Below, in pieces: positions 1 through 9,201 of a stretch of 32,324 bases of DNA. The stretch lies in the NCBI GenBank assembly GCA_902769805.1, contig CACXQL010000039.1, positions 1 to 32,324 on the forward strand, given 5' to 3'. The translations under genes were made by a program, and so were the position numbers. Numbering within the stretch: the stretch's first letter is position 1; the number at the start of each line of letters is the position of its first letter. This stretch comes from an uncultured Prevotellaceae bacterium (GTDB lineage: Bacteria > Bacteroidota > Bacteroidia > Bacteroidales > Bacteroidaceae). A model generated the notes under the pieces. It ran no database searches. It was not told the origin of the DNA and saw nothing but the letters and a program-made list of their open reading frames with translations.

Positions 1-431
1 AAAATGTTAATGCTCGAATGCTTATGACTGGCATTTTCAGGGAATTCACCTATCTCGACAACACTCTGATCACCCTTGGCAAAAGCATTGTCACCACTAA
101 GTGTATAGCCTCGCCAATTCACCCATAGACCCGTAGAATAAGTCTGAAGACTCTTTTTAGGAGTGTAACAATAGCGCACGCCGAGAATCCATTCCCATGA
201 CCTGAATGTGGAGAATCCAATCTCGTCAGGGACATTGGTAGGTATCGCCCAACCAAGACCGAAGTCAATATCCCAGTTGCTGCTAGTGTATTCATCATAC
301 TCGTACGTCTTCTTAACAGAAGTCGAATCACGATACTGAGTGGCATTCTCTATCACGGTTGTATCATTATTCTCCCTTGCCTGTACAGTCATACCGACAG
401 TCAGCACTATCATCAGCAATAAATGTCTCAT
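1..431 (-). CDS. Partial outer-membrane beta-barrel-like protein (N-terminal part)
   Basis: The reading frame is open from an ATG at 431 to the window edge, giving 143 residues with no stop, so the C-terminus lies outside. The first ~18 residues (MRHLLLMIVLTVGMTVQA) look like a signal peptide. The mature part has alternating aromatic and polar stretches such as NWDIDFGLGWAIPT and SWEWILGVRYCY, typical of strands in small Bacteroidota outer-membrane barrels. I do not recognise a named family. A promoter with perfect 20-bp spacing lies just upstream, divergent from ilvE. Confidence 0.6.
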   Translation of the reverse strand, partial: MRHLLLMIVLTVGMTVQARENNDTTVIENATQYRDSTSVKKTYEYDEYTSSNWDIDFGLGWAIPTNVPDEIGFSTFRSWEWILGVRYCYTPKKSLQTYSTGLWVNWRGYTLSGDNAFAKGDQSVVEIGEFPENASHKHSSINI

Positions 432-466
432 CGTTATTATATTATGCATATGATTAAAATATGTGG

Positions 467-498
467 CAAAGGTAGAGTTTTTTCTTAAAACGGACAAG
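467..498 (-). promoter_or_regulatory. Bacteroidota-type promoter for the outer-membrane protein gene
   Basis: On the minus strand a TACCTTTG -7 box (467-474) follows a TTG -33 box (495-497) with about 20 bp between. The predicted start of transcription is about 30 nt upstream of the ATG at 431. Confidence 0.6.
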
Positions 499-530
499 AA
501 AGGGAGGGGAAAAGTGAAATTTCACAGGAT

Positions 531-566
531 TTTTGTTGTCTATAATCAATAATTTGATTATTTTTG
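531..566 (+). promoter_or_regulatory. Bacteroidota-type promoter for ilvE
   Basis: The -7 box TATTTTTG is at 559-566 and TTG at 536-538 sits 20 bp upstream. This gives a leader of about 33 nt before the ilvE ATG at 606. Confidence 0.6.
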
Positions 567-605
567 CAGTCAGTTTGAAATAAAAAGCATTAAAACAATT
601 ACGAT

Positions 606-1554
606 ATGAAAGACTTAGACTGGGGTAACCTGTCGTTCGGTTATATGAAAACCGACTACAACGTACGCTGTTACTATCGTGACGGAAAATGGGGCGAGAT
701 AGAAGTTTGCTCCGACGAGTATTTGAACATGCACATGGCAGCAACCTGCCTGCATTACGGCCAAGAGGCCTTCGAAGGCCTGAAGGCTTATCGCTGTAAA
801 GACGGTAAGGTACGCATCTTCCGTGTGGAAGAGAATGCAGCACGTCTGCAGTCCACCTGTCGCGGCATCCTGATGCCTGAACTCCCTACCGAGCGTTTCG
901 TGGAAATGGTAAAGAAGGTTGTACGTCTCAACCAGGAGTGGATTCCTACCTATGAGAGCGGTGCCACCCTTTATATCCGTCCATTACTCATCGGAACGAG
1001 TGCACAGGTGGGTGTTCATCCTGCCAAGGAATACTGTTTCCTTATCTTCGTCACCCCTGTAGGTCCATACTTCAAGGGCGGTTTCTCCAGCAATCCTTAT
1101 GTGATTGTACGTGATTTCGACCGCAGTGCTCCTCTCGGTACCGGTAAATATAAGGTAGGTGGTAACTATGCCGCATCTCTCTATGCCAATAACCTGGCAC
1201 ATGAGAAGGGTTATGCCTGTGAGTTCTACCTCGATGCCAAGGAGAAGAAATATATCGATGAATGCGGTGCTGCCAACTTCTTCGGTATTAAGAACAATAC
1301 CTATGTCACTCCAAAGTCAACCTCTATCCTCTATCCCCGAGGAGGAGCTGGAGACCTTCGAAGAGGCTGGTGCTTGTGGAACGGCAGCTGTCATCAGTCC
1401 TATCTCCTATATCGATGACTTAGAGACTGGTAAGCGTTATGACTTTGGTGAGAAACCTGGCCCTATCTCCAAGAAACTCTTCGATACCCTCCGTGGCATC
1501 CAGTACGGAGAAATTGAGGACAAGCACGGTTGGACGACTGTTGTGATTGAATAA
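606..1554 (+). pseudogene. ilvE: Branched-chain-amino-acid aminotransferase, internally deleted and frameshifted
   Basis: This fold-type IV PLP aminotransferase catalyses the last step of Val, Leu and Ile synthesis. From ATG 606 the frame reads as a normal N-terminal two-thirds, including EAFEGLKAYR and the lysine of KYKVGGNYAAS (about K183) that binds PLP. It runs to ...TPKSTSIL near 1330, then continues out of frame to a stop at 1418. The correct C-terminal third (PEEELETFEEAGACGTAAV onward) resumes in the next frame at about 1341 and ends at 1554. Family members have roughly 23 residues between these points, including the Ser-Ile-Thr that helps hold the PLP phosphate. The sequence therefore appears to have lost about 68 nt. 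The junction contains the short repeat CCTCTATCCTCTATCC. As read, no full-length enzyme is made. A 23-bp gap separates it from the next gene. Confidence 0.85.
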
Positions 1555-1577
1555 TAACCAATCTTAAGTTAACTATT

Positions 1578-2098
1578 ATGGATACAAATCAAGGTTACAA
1601 GAATCGCGCTCTTGCCTCTTTGGAAGGCAAGTGGACAAATGGTATCATTGCTGCCATTATCTATCTGCTGATCAGTGGATGTATAGGCCAGGGAGCAGCA
1701 ATGTTCTTTGACGTAGCGACAGGATATGGAATCTCTGGATTCTGGTATATCCTCTGTCTACCTTTGGAATGGGGTATTACTGTTTATTTCCTGAACCTCA
1801 TCCGTAACGAGGATATTGCCTACGAGCGACTGTTCGATGGTTACAAGGACTTCGTCCGTATCTTCCTCGCAGGCTTCTTGGTATCACTCTGTGTTGTTAT
1901 CGGCATGCTCTTGCTGATTATTCCTGGAATTATCTTCGCTATGATGTTCGCACGGAACTGTTCTGGCTGATGCTGAGTTTCATCGGCTGGGCTATCCTGT
2001 CCATCCTCACGTTTGGTTTCGGCTTTATCTTCCTGCTTCCTTATATGTATTCTACCCTCTCTCATTACTATGAGGATTTGAAAGCAGAGAATGCATGA
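1578..2098 (+). pseudogene. DUF975-like multi-pass membrane protein, internally deleted and frameshifted
   Basis: The frame from ATG 1578 encodes a soluble N-terminus (NQGYKNRALASLEGKW), then several hydrophobic segments, as in DUF975-type integral membrane proteins of unknown function. It stops at 1970 shortly after IIPGIIFAMMFA. From about 1955 a second frame encodes ELFWLMLSFIGWAIL, a further membrane segment and the usual C-terminal HYYEDLKAE, ending at 2098. The family normally has 30-40 residues between these two motifs, often containing LKDNPEL-like text. A segment is therefore missing and the frame is broken. The stop TGA overlaps the trmB ATG (ATGA), so the two would be translationally coupled. 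Confidence 0.75.
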
Positions 2099-2874
2099 GT
2101 AAAGGCAAGCTGGCGAAATTCGCCGACATGGAGACTTATGAGAACGTGTTCCAATACCCCTATTCGGTAGTGGAACACGTTCCTTTTGAGATGCAGGGAC
2201 ACTGGCATGAGGAGTATTTCCATAACGACAATCCTATCGTGCTGGAACTGGGTTGTGGCAAGGGAGAATATACAGTAGGTCTTGCCAAGCGCTATCCTGA
2301 CATGAACTTCATCGGAGTGGATATCAAGGGAGCGAGAATGTGGACAGGTGCCACGCAGGCTGTCAAGGAAGGACTGAAGAATGTTGCCTTCCTGCGTACC
2401 AATATTGAAATCATAGACCGTTTCTTCGCGCCTGATGAAGTAACGGAGATATGGCTGACGTTCAGCGACCCACAGATGAAGAACCCTCGCAAGCGACTGA
2501 CCAGTACTTACTTTATGAACCGCTATCGCCATTTCCTCATTGACAGAGGATTCATCCATCTGAAGACTGACTCCAACTTCCTTTTCACCTATACTACTTA
2601 TATAGTGGAAAAGAACCACCTGCCTTTAGTTCTCCGCACTAATGATTTATACTCTGAGAACTCCGAGAACTCTGAGAACTCCGAATACTCAGAGGCTGCC
2701 TCCATCCAAACCTACTACGAGCAGATGTGGATAGACCGTGGATTGAACATCAAATATATGAAGTTCCACCTGCCACACGAGGGCGAACTGGTAGAGCCTG
2801 ACATTGAGATTCCATTAGACGATTACCGTTCCTATCGGCGTGACAAGCGCAGTTCGTTAGAAACAGCGAAATAA
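2095..2874 (+). CDS. trmB: tRNA (guanine-N7-)-methyltransferase
   Basis: This SAM-dependent enzyme forms m7G46 in tRNA. The 259 residues contain the SAM-binding motif [16 protein letters not shown] (about residues 45-60), the GVDIKGAR acidic loop, and the TrmB signature [15 protein letters not shown] followed by LKTDSNF. The start overlaps the stop of the preceding gene. An oddity is a Ser-Glu-Asn run (about residues 187-200) encoded by a 9-bp tandem repeat, placed between the conserved core and the C-terminal part. This region is variable in the family, so the insertion probably does not abolish function. The gene ends at a shared bidirectional terminator. Confidence 0.92.
   Translation: MSKGKLAKFADMETYENVFQYPYSVVEHVPFEMQGHWHEEYFHNDNPIVLELGCGKGEYTVGLAKRYPDMNFIGVDIKGARMWTGATQAVKEGLKNVAFLRTNIEIIDRFFAPDEVTEIWLTFSDPQMKNPRKRLTSTYFMNRYRHFLIDRGFIHLKTDSNFLFTYTTYIVEKNHLPLVLRTNDLYSENSENSENSEYSEAASIQTYYEQMWIDRGLNIKYMKFHLPHEGELVEPDIEIPLDDYRSYRRDKRSSLETAK
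2653..2694 (+). repeat. 9-bp tandem repeat inside trmB (Ser-Glu-Asn codons)
   Basis: The units TCTGAGAAC, TCCGAGAAC, TCTGAGAAC and TCCGAATAC, with a partial fifth, lie in exact 9-bp register. Each encodes S-E-N or a close variant. Because 9 is a multiple of three, gain or loss of a unit keeps the frame. Confidence 0.9.
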
Positions 2875-2915
2875 AAAGAAAAGTGCTTCCGGATTTGGAA
2901 GCACTTCTTGTTTTA
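2866..2915. terminator. Bidirectional terminator between trmB and glmM
   Basis: A perfect 10-bp stem (AAGTGCTTCC / GGAAGCACTT, 2881-2906) with a 6-nt loop is flanked by T-rich tracts on both strands. It lies between the convergent ends of trmB (2874) and glmM (2913). Confidence 0.85.
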
Positions 2916-4325
2916 TTGCATGTCGTAAACCACTTGCATGAGTTTCTTGCCGATAGCGTCAGCCTCCTCCATCGTTGCTGCTTCGCTATAGACGCGGATA
3001 ATCGGTTCTGTATTCGACTTACGCAGGTGTACCCACTTGTCTGGGAAGTCTATCTTCACACCGTCGATATCATTCACCTGTGCTGTCGGATCTGCGGCAA
3101 ACATCTCCTTCACCTTCACGAGGATAGCATCCACATCGGTCTCAGGAGTCAGGTCAATACGGTTTTTGGCTATCTGATAGTCAGGGAAGGTAGCACGCAA
3201 CTCACTTACCTTACAGCCCTTCTTGGCAAGAGAGGTCAGGAAGAGAGCGATGCCCACCAAAGCATCACGACCATAATGACTCTCAGGATAGATGACTCCA
3301 CCATTACCCTCACCACCAATAACAGCATTCACCTCTTTCATCTTCGTGGTGACATTCACCTCACCCACAGCAGCGGCAGCATACCTGCCACCATGTTTCT
3401 CCGTCACGTCACGCAAAGCGCGAGTAGAAGAGAGATTACTGACAGTATTCAGAGCAATCTGAGTATTCTGAGCACTCAGTCTACTCAAGACATAGTCAGC
3501 CACACTGACTAACGTATATTCCTCGCCAAACATCTTTCCATTTTCACAGATAAAGGCAAGACGGTCGACATCCGGATCGACGACGATACCCAGATCATAC
3601 TGACCTGTCTTCATCTCGTCCATGATACCCTGCAGGTTCTTCTCCAATGGTTCCGGATTATGGGCGAAGTCACCATTAGCCTCTCCATTGAGAATCTTAT
3701 ACTCCACCCCTAACGCCTTCAACAGTTGAGGAAGGATAATACCACCCACACTATTAATGGTATCGACACAGACTTTGAAATGAGCGTTCTTGACAGCCTC
3801 CACATCCACTAACTTCAGTTGAAGGACGCTCTCAATATGACGGGCATCAAAAGTATTGTCCTCGATATAATGTCCCAGACGGTCCACATCCGCATACTCG
3901 AAATTCTCCTTCTCAGCGATGTCAAGGACGACAGCACCATCTGCAGCAGTCAGGAATTCTCCCTCTTTATTCAGCAGTTTCAAGGCATTCCACTGACGAG
4001 GATTATGTGAGGCAGTAATGATGATACCACCATCGGCACCAGACATACGTACTGCAAGTTCTGTTGTCGGCGTGGTGGCAAGTCCGATATTAATCACATC
4101 ATACCCTACCCCCATCAAGGTACCACAGACTACATTCTTCACCATCTCACCAGAGATACGGGCATCGCGTCCCACAACGATCTTGTTGGAACAGCTTTGA
4201 CCGTTACGACGGATAAACATGGCATAAGCCGTAGTGAACTTCACGATATCAAGAGGATTCAGGGTATCGCCCGTAGAACCTCCTATTGTTCCACGGATAC
4301 CAGAAATAGATTTAATAAGTGTCAT
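2913..4325 (-). CDS. glmM: Phosphoglucosamine mutase
   Basis: It interconverts glucosamine-6-phosphate and glucosamine-1-phosphate on the route to UDP-GlcNAc for peptidoglycan and LPS. The 470-residue protein has all four alpha-D-phosphohexomutase motifs. They are the phosphoserine loop TASHNP (104-109, catalytic Ser106), the metal loop DPDVDR (250-255), the sugar-binding loop GGEGNGG (337-343), and the phosphate-binding loop RKSNTEP (435-441). Length matches Bacteroidales GlmM. The Bacteroidales versions are close to phosphomannomutases, so substrate choice is inferred from family resemblance. It is the last gene of a minus-strand cluster, 11 bp after the DUF4827 lipoprotein, and ends at a strong hairpin. 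Confidence 0.85.
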   Translation of the reverse strand: MTLIKSISGIRGTIGGSTGDTLNPLDIVKFTTAYAMFIRRNGQSCSNKIVVGRDARISGEMVKNVVCGTLMGVGYDVINIGLATTPTTELAVRMSGADGGIIITASHNPRQWNALKLLNKEGEFLTAADGAVVLDIAEKENFEYADVDRLGHYIEDNTFDARHIESVLQLKLVDVEAVKNAHFKVCVDTINSVGGIILPQLLKALGVEYKILNGEANGDFAHNPEPLEKNLQGIMDEMKTGQYDLGIVVDPDVDRLAFICENGKMFGEEYTLVSVADYVLSRLSAQNTQIALNTVSNLSSTRALRDVTEKHGGRYAAAAVGEVNVTTKMKEVNAVIGGEGNGGVIYPESHYGRDALVGIALFLTSLAKKGCKVSELRATFPDYQIAKNRIDLTPETDVDAILVKVKEMFAADPTAQVNDIDGVKIDFPDKWVHLRKSNTEPIIRVYSEAATMEEADAIGKKLMQVVYDMQ

Positions 4326-4336
4326 GTTTTCTTGGT

Positions 4337-5005
4337 TTAAATATCTCTCTCGTAAGTAATCTCGTAATAACAGGGATATACGCCTGCTGACGCATCAACA
4401 GTACCCTGAGAGTGTGGGACGATGAGTCGTACCTTGGCAATCTCGTCATCTTCATTCACCAGACGTCCTAAGTTAATATAGGACAAGGGAACCAGCCAGC
4501 CGGCAGGAACTGTTGAAGAGCCATGGAGGATATACATCCAACTGTTGTCCTGTACAAAAGATGCCGTATAGGTACTTCCTGAACGCTGTACGCTCATCTT
4601 CTCGGGACTCTTGGAGAAGTCATAGAAGACATTATTGATATAACCGCCATAATAGATATCATTCCTAACCAGCAAACTGTCAGTCTTGATATTTAACTCC
4701 AAAAAGCGGCATAGGATCTCCACCTGCTCCTTGTCCTTGATCTTCGAGCCAGTTCCCTTACGCACAATCTGCATATAGACAGCACTCCTCTCAAGAAGGA
4801 CAAACTCATTCCTGTCGAGATTAGTAGTTTCACCCTGGTTGATAAACTGTGCCTCGCCAATGACCTTGATACCATTATTCTCGATAAAGTGGTTGATGGC
4901 ATCACGCTCTGCCTCTTTCAGGTCAGAATAGGTCTGGTCCTTTTTACAACTGGTAAGAAACAAGATACCGACAAACAGTAACAGCAGGCTATATGTTTTC
5001 TTCAT
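4337..5005 (-). CDS. DUF4827-type lipoprotein
   Basis: The protein is a secreted lipoprotein of about 222 residues. Its N-terminus MKKTYSLLLLFVGILFLTSC ends in a lipobox (LTSC) with the lipidated Cys at 20. The body resembles DUF4827 proteins of Bacteroidales, which have an FKBP-like fold and are found with this gene order; the assignment is from memory. The frame extends further upstream, but the promoter -33 and -7 boxes lie in that extension (5033-5065), so ATG 5005 is the true start. It may be cotranscribed with glmM. Confidence 0.75.
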   Translation of the reverse strand: MKKTYSLLLLFVGILFLTSCKKDQTYSDLKEAERDAINHFIENNGIKVIGEAQFINQGETTNLDRNEFVLLERSAVYMQIVRKGTGSKIKDKEQVEILCRFLELNIKTDSLLVRNDIYYGGYINNVFYDFSKSPEKMSVQRSGSTYTASFVQDNSWMYILHGSSTVPAGWLVPLSYINLGRLVNEDDEIAKVRLIVPHSQGTVDASAGVYPCYYEITYERDI

Positions 5006-5032
5006 ATCCTTATATTCTTTTGATTTTGGGCG

Positions 5033-5065
5033 CAAATTTACAAATAAAATACCAATTATCTGCAA
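5033..5065 (-). promoter_or_regulatory. Promoter for the DUF4827 lipoprotein and glmM
   Basis: On the minus strand TTG (5063-5065) is followed after 22 bp by the -7 box TAAATTTG (5033-5040). Transcription would begin about 20 nt before ATG 5005. Confidence 0.5.
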
Positions 5066-5072
5066 TATTAGG

Positions 5073-6107
5073 CTACTTTAACGTGTCTTCATAATGCAGG
5101 ACAGCACGTTTCACCATCTCTACAGCCTCCTCCATCGTACATTGGAGTTTACCGCCTGAGGCATTCAAGTGTCCGCCGCCATTGAAGAATTCCTCCGCCA
5201 TCTTGTTGCAAGGGAAGTCATCTACCGAACGCAGACTAACCCATATCACGTTGTCACGCTCCGTATCCTCACGCAGAGATATACTGAGTTTCAAGCCTTT
5301 TATCTGTAACGGCATGTTGACAAGTCCTTCTGCGTCTCCTTTGACGAAATGGAACTTACGCATATCCTCCCGAGTAAGCGTATAGAATGCAGCATGCCGC
5401 ATTTCGTCCACCACCATCTTATGACACAGCACATAGCCCACCATCCGAAGACGATTCTCACTATAGTTGTGATAGACGTTTCGATATATCTTGTCTTTAT
5501 TGATGCGTTTTGTCAACAACTGACTGATAATAAAGAAGATATCAGGTTCTGTGGAATTATAGGTAAACCCTCCCGTATCTGTCATCATACCACAATAGAC
5601 AGGGCCTGCGAAGTGCTTTCCCTGTTGTTCGAAGAGTCCCATCTGCCATACGATACGGAACACCAGTTCACTCGTTGACGACATCTCCGGATAGGAAATC
5701 GTGAGCACTGCATCCACTTGCGGATCCAGATGATGGTCTATCAGTACCTTCTTTGCAGGCGACGATGCCAAAGCGTCCTCCATCTCATCTGTACGCGACA
5801 AGGTATTGAAGTCCAGGCAGAATATCAGATCGGCAATCTTCAACACCGTATCCACATACTCCTTCCGTTTGTCATAGCGTACGATCTTCTCTGTGTTTGG
5901 CATCCAGTGCAGATAGTCAGGATACTGGTCGGGAATGACCATCAAAGGCTCCTTTCCCAATCCTCGCAAGACATCCGCCCACCCCAGCATAGAGCCGATG
6001 GCATCACCATCAGGATGCATGTGGCAACAGAGGACAATGGTCTCTGCGGTATCGATAAGGGAGCGCAGTTCACTGCACTCCCTTTCTGTCATAATCTCTT
6101 TCAGCAT
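5073..6107 (-). CDS. DHH family phosphoesterase (NrnA-like oligoribonuclease/pAp phosphatase)
   Basis: The 344-residue protein has the DHH/DHHA1 architecture: HPDGD (31-35), D99 in CLDFN, the signature DHH (124-126), D177 in MTDTGG, and the C-terminal DHHA1 substrate motif GGGH (310-313). Family members degrade nano-RNAs and/or dephosphorylate 3'-phosphoadenosine 5'-phosphate using Mn2+; which activity applies here is inferred. Its ATG shares one base with the stop of the upstream nucleotidyltransferase (TGATG), so translation is probably coupled. Confidence 0.85.
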   Translation of the reverse strand: MLKEIMTERECSELRSLIDTAETIVLCCHMHPDGDAIGSMLGWADVLRGLGKEPLMVIPDQYPDYLHWMPNTEKIVRYDKRKEYVDTVLKIADLIFCLDFNTLSRTDEMEDALASSPAKKVLIDHHLDPQVDAVLTISYPEMSSTSELVFRIVWQMGLFEQQGKHFAGPVYCGMMTDTGGFTYNSTEPDIFFIISQLLTKRINKDKIYRNVYHNYSENRLRMVGYVLCHKMVVDEMRHAAFYTLTREDMRKFHFVKGDAEGLVNMPLQIKGLKLSISLREDTERDNVIWVSLRSVDDFPCNKMAEEFFNGGGHLNASGGKLQCTMEEAVEMVKRAVLHYEDTLK

Positions 6108-7048
6108 CAGAATAACTTATTCGGATAGATGCCCTCATCCACCAACTGTTGGATACGCTTCACTGTATCCTCACGATCAGCGGCATAAGTCACACCAAAC
6201 CACTTAGAGGTGGTATCCAGTACCTCACAGGTAGCCGTACCCTCTGTAATGAGTTTGTTGACCATCAACGGAATAAAGAACTCCGCCTTCAGGTTCTCCA
6301 TATTCTTCGGATCACTCAGGAACTCCTTGAAGTAAGCCTCAGAATACTCGAAATAGTCAGGCGTGAAGCCCCACATATTCATAGAGACAGGGGTATTGTC
6401 ATCGACGACCACCCACTTGCCTGACTCATCCTTATAACGGATAGGCTCACTGGCGGCACCAGCATGAGAGCCGTCCTCCGCACAACGTACAATCTCCGTA
6501 CGCTCCACGACATCCGTCAGGTGTCCTTTGTCATTCTTTGTACAGATACCACGAGCCACAGTACCATTCTCACTCAGCGTGTTACCTACGCGAAAGCCTA
6601 CCATCGCATACTTGTTCTTGGCACCTTCAGGAAGTTCTGACAGATACTTGCCAATTACCATGAAGGCATCACGGTTATAGAAGTCATCACAGTTAATGAC
6701 GCAGAACGGTTCTTTGATGATATCCTTACCCATCAGTACGGCATGGTTAGTACCCCAAGGCTTTACACGTCCCTCAGGTACTTTAAAGCCTTCGGGCAGC
6801 GCATCAATACCCTGGAAACAGAGCTCACAGGGGATATGTCCTTCGTATTTCGCAAGAATCTGTGTACGGAACTGCTCCTCAAAGTCCTTACGGATGACCC
6901 ATACTATCTTACCGAAACCTGCCTGAATGGCATCATAGATACTATAGTCCATGATGGTCTCCCCATTGGGGCCCAGTCCGTCCAACTGCTTCAGTCCACC
7001 ATAACGGCTTCCCATACCAGCGGCAAGTAGAAATAATGTTGGTTTCAT
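6107..7048 (-). CDS. Sugar nucleotidyltransferase (NTP_transferase family)
   Basis: The N-terminal nucleotide-binding signature LAAGMGSRYGGLKQ (residues 8-21) and the metal-binding NCDDF near residue 120 place this 313-residue protein in the NDP-sugar pyrophosphorylase superfamily. The substrate cannot be read from the sequence; UTP-hexose-1-phosphate activity is possible. It overlaps the DHH phosphoesterase by one base and follows thrS on the same strand. A 49-bp array of 7-bp units separates it from thrS and abuts its start codon, leaving no room for a conventional ribosome-binding site. Confidence 0.8.
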   Translation of the reverse strand: MKPTLFLLAAGMGSRYGGLKQLDGLGPNGETIMDYSIYDAIQAGFGKIVWVIRKDFEEQFRTQILAKYEGHIPCELCFQGIDALPEGFKVPEGRVKPWGTNHAVLMGKDIIKEPFCVINCDDFYNRDAFMVIGKYLSELPEGAKNKYAMVGFRVGNTLSENGTVARGICTKNDKGHLTDVVERTEIVRCAEDGSHAGAASEPIRYKDESGKWVVVDDNTPVSMNMWGFTPDYFEYSEAYFKEFLSDPKNMENLKAEFFIPLMVNKLITEGTATCEVLDTTSKWFGVTYAADREDTVKRIQQLVDEGIYPNKLF

Positions 7049-7097
7049 AAACTATAAACTTTACTCTTTAAACTATAAACTTTAAACTATAAACTTT
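7049..7097. repeat. Heptamer array (AAACTWT)x7 between thrS and the nucleotidyltransferase
   Basis: Seven units in exact 7-bp register, mainly AAACTAT and AAACTTT alternating, with one degenerate unit (ACTCTTT). They begin at the base next to the start codon of the nucleotidyltransferase and end a few bases from the thrS stop. Confidence 0.9.
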
Positions 7098-7103
7098 ATC
7101 CAA

Positions 7104-9047
7104 TCAGAACTCCTTCGTCATCTCAGCGACTTCAGCATTGATATGGTCGATGAACTCCTGGATCGTCATCACCTTCTGCTCACCACCACCCTGCGGACGA
7201 ACAGCAACAGTACCGTCTGCCTGTTCTTTCTCACCAACGATGACCATATATGGAATACGCTTCAACTCATTATCGCGGATCTTACGACCGAGTTTCTCAT
7301 TACGCAGGTCAATAGTAGGACGAACGCCGCCGAGGTCGAACTTCTTAGCCACCTCTTTCGCATAGTCGTTATATTTCTCCGACAACGGAAGGATGGCAAC
7401 CTGATCAGGTGTAAGCCACAAGGGGAAGTGTCCGCTGGTATGCTCGATAAGCACAGCACAGAAACGCTCCATACTGCCAAAGGGAGCACGGTGAATCATC
7501 ACAGGTGTCTTCTTCTGGTTGTCCTCGTCAGTATATTCGAGTTGGAAACGCTTCGGCAGGTTATAGTCAACCTGGATGGTACCCAACTGCCAACGGCGAC
7601 CGATAGCATCCTTAATCATGAAGTCGAGTTTCGGACCATAAAAGGCAGCCTCACCATACTCAACCTTAGCAGACAAGCCCTTCTCTTCACAAGCCTCGAC
7701 GATAGCCTTCTCTGCCAATGCCCAGTCTTCATCCGTACCAACATACTTCTCATGGTCGTTAGGATCACGAAGAGATATCTGTGCCTCGAAATTGAAACCG
7801 AAGGCACTCAGCACGATACCGATGATATCCATCACATTCAGGAACTCCTGCTTGACCTGGTCTGGACGACAGAACAGGTGGGCATCATCCTGTGTGAACG
7901 AACGCACACGCGTCAGTCCATGCAGCTCACCACTCTGCTCATATCGGTATACCGTTCCGAACTCAGCGATACGCAAGGGAAGGTCACGATAGGAACGGGG
8001 CTTCCAAGCGAAGATCTCACAGTGGTGAGGACAGTTCATCGGCTTCAGCATATACTCCTCGTCCTCCTCTGGTGTATGGATGGGCTGGAAGGAATCCTTG
8101 CCGTAGTGGGCATAGTGTCCGCTGGTGATATAGAGATTCTTCGAACCGATATGCGGCGTGATAACCTCCTGATAACCGAAACGCTTCTGCACCTTACGCA
8201 GATGGTCTTGCAGGCGCAGGCGCAACTCAGTACCTTTCGGCAACCAGATAGGCAAGCCCTTGCCTACCTTGTCGGAGAACATGAAGAGCTCCATCTCCTT
8301 ACCAATCTTACGATGGTCGCGCTTCTTAGCCTCTTCCAACATCACGAGATACTCGTCGAGCATCTTCTTCTTCGGGAACGAGATACCATACAGACGCTGC
8401 ATCTGCTCACGGGTAGCATCGCCACGCCAGAAAGCACCAGCCACGCTCGTCAGCTTCACTGCCTTGATCTCACCAGTATCCATCAAGTGCGGACCACGGC
8501 AGAGGTCAGTGAAGTGACCTTGTGTATAGGTTGTGATACTACCATCCTCCAAGTCTTGGTCGATATGCTCGCATTTATAAGTCTGACCGTCGGCAGCAAA
8601 CTCCTTCAGGGCATCAGCCTTAGCCACCTCTTTGCGAACAACAGGCTCTTTCTTCGAGGCGAGTTCACGCATCTTATCCTCAATTTTCGGGAAATCGCTC
8701 TCCTTGATCATCTCACCGTTAGGCAACAGGACGTCATAGAAGAAACCATTCTCCACAGCAGGACCAAAACCAAACTGGATACCAGGATACAACTCCTGCA
8801 TAGCCTCAGCCAACAAGTGTGCCGATGTGTGCCAGAAAGTATGCTTACCCTGCTCGTCGTCGAACTTGTAGAGTTCTATCGTCGCATCCTTATTGATAGG
8901 ACGGTTCAACTCTACGGTCTCACCATTCACACCGCAGGCAATCACGCTGCGTGCCAGAGCTGGTGAGATACTCTCGGCAATCTGAAGTCCGGTAACGCCC
9001 TGCTCATACGAGCGAACAGAACCGTCCGGAAAAGTAATCTGAATCAT
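7104..9047 (-). CDS. thrS: Threonine--tRNA ligase
   Basis: This class II synthetase charges tRNA-Thr. The 647-residue protein has the expected order. An N-terminal TGS domain (about 1-62) precedes the editing domain with HTSAH (73-77) and the distal C-x3-H motif CRGPH. The catalytic core has the zinc-binding Cys of MNCPHH and the His of TQDDAH and HRAPFGS. A C-terminal anticodon-binding domain starts near PDQVAILPL. Length is normal for Bacteroidota. It has its own promoter with a short leader and no sign of a T-box. Confidence 0.96.
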   Translation of the reverse strand: MIQITFPDGSVRSYEQGVTGLQIAESISPALARSVIACGVNGETVELNRPINKDATIELYKFDDEQGKHTFWHTSAHLLAEAMQELYPGIQFGFGPAVENGFFYDVLLPNGEMIKESDFPKIEDKMRELASKKEPVVRKEVAKADALKEFAADGQTYKCEHIDQDLEDGSITTYTQGHFTDLCRGPHLMDTGEIKAVKLTSVAGAFWRGDATREQMQRLYGISFPKKKMLDEYLVMLEEAKKRDHRKIGKEMELFMFSDKVGKGLPIWLPKGTELRLRLQDHLRKVQKRFGYQEVITPHIGSKNLYITSGHYAHYGKDSFQPIHTPEEDEEYMLKPMNCPHHCEIFAWKPRSYRDLPLRIAEFGTVYRYEQSGELHGLTRVRSFTQDDAHLFCRPDQVKQEFLNVMDIIGIVLSAFGFNFEAQISLRDPNDHEKYVGTDEDWALAEKAIVEACEEKGLSAKVEYGEAAFYGPKLDFMIKDAIGRRWQLGTIQVDYNLPKRFQLEYTDEDNQKKTPVMIHRAPFGSMERFCAVLIEHTSGHFPLWLTPDQVAILPLSEKYNDYAKEVAKKFDLGGVRPTIDLRNEKLGRKIRDNELKRIPYMVIVGEKEQADGTVAVRPQGGGEQKVMTIQEFIDHINAEVAEMTKEF

Positions 9048-9080
9048 ATCTACAATATATGTTTAAGTTTAAATCGGCTG

Positions 9081-9112
9081 CGAAGGTACAAAGAAATGGT
9101 GAGACTACCAAA
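9081..9112 (-). promoter_or_regulatory. Promoter for thrS
   Basis: On the minus strand TTTG (9109-9112) and the -7 box TACCTTCG (9081-9088) are separated by 20 bp. The predicted leader is about 28 nt. Confidence 0.65.
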
Positions 9113-9149
9113 TGAAAGTCGGCTTTTCTCGAAAAAGAGTGACTTGATA

Positions 9150-9180
9150 TTGTGATTATCAAAAAACTTTTGTATCTTTG
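9150..9180 (+). promoter_or_regulatory. Promoter for the DUF3791-like operon
   Basis: TTG (9150-9152), 20 bp, then TATCTTTG (9173-9180). Transcription would begin near 9186, which favours ATG 9202 over the ATG at 9190. Confidence 0.65.
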
Positions 9181-9201
9181 CAGCAATAAATGATTAAAAC
9201 G

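Noticed and set aside
606-1554. Programmed ribosomal frameshifting in ilvE, rpsF or the other broken genes
   Set aside because: A frameshift cannot supply the missing residues, and no slippery site with a downstream structure is apparent. Deletion or artefact fits better.
2883-3512. A 209-codon plus-strand frame opposite glmM
   Set aside because: It begins inside the bidirectional terminator and has no family resemblance; glmM on the other strand is complete with all motifs.
7143-8966. A 607-codon open frame on the plus strand opposite thrS
   Set aside because: It lies wholly antisense to a clear threonyl-tRNA synthetase, has no recognisable domain and no promoter. Long antisense frames arise from the codon bias of the real gene.
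9048-9080. A T-box or other leader regulator before thrS
   Set aside because: The promoter lies so close that the leader is only about 28 nt, too short for a T-box.
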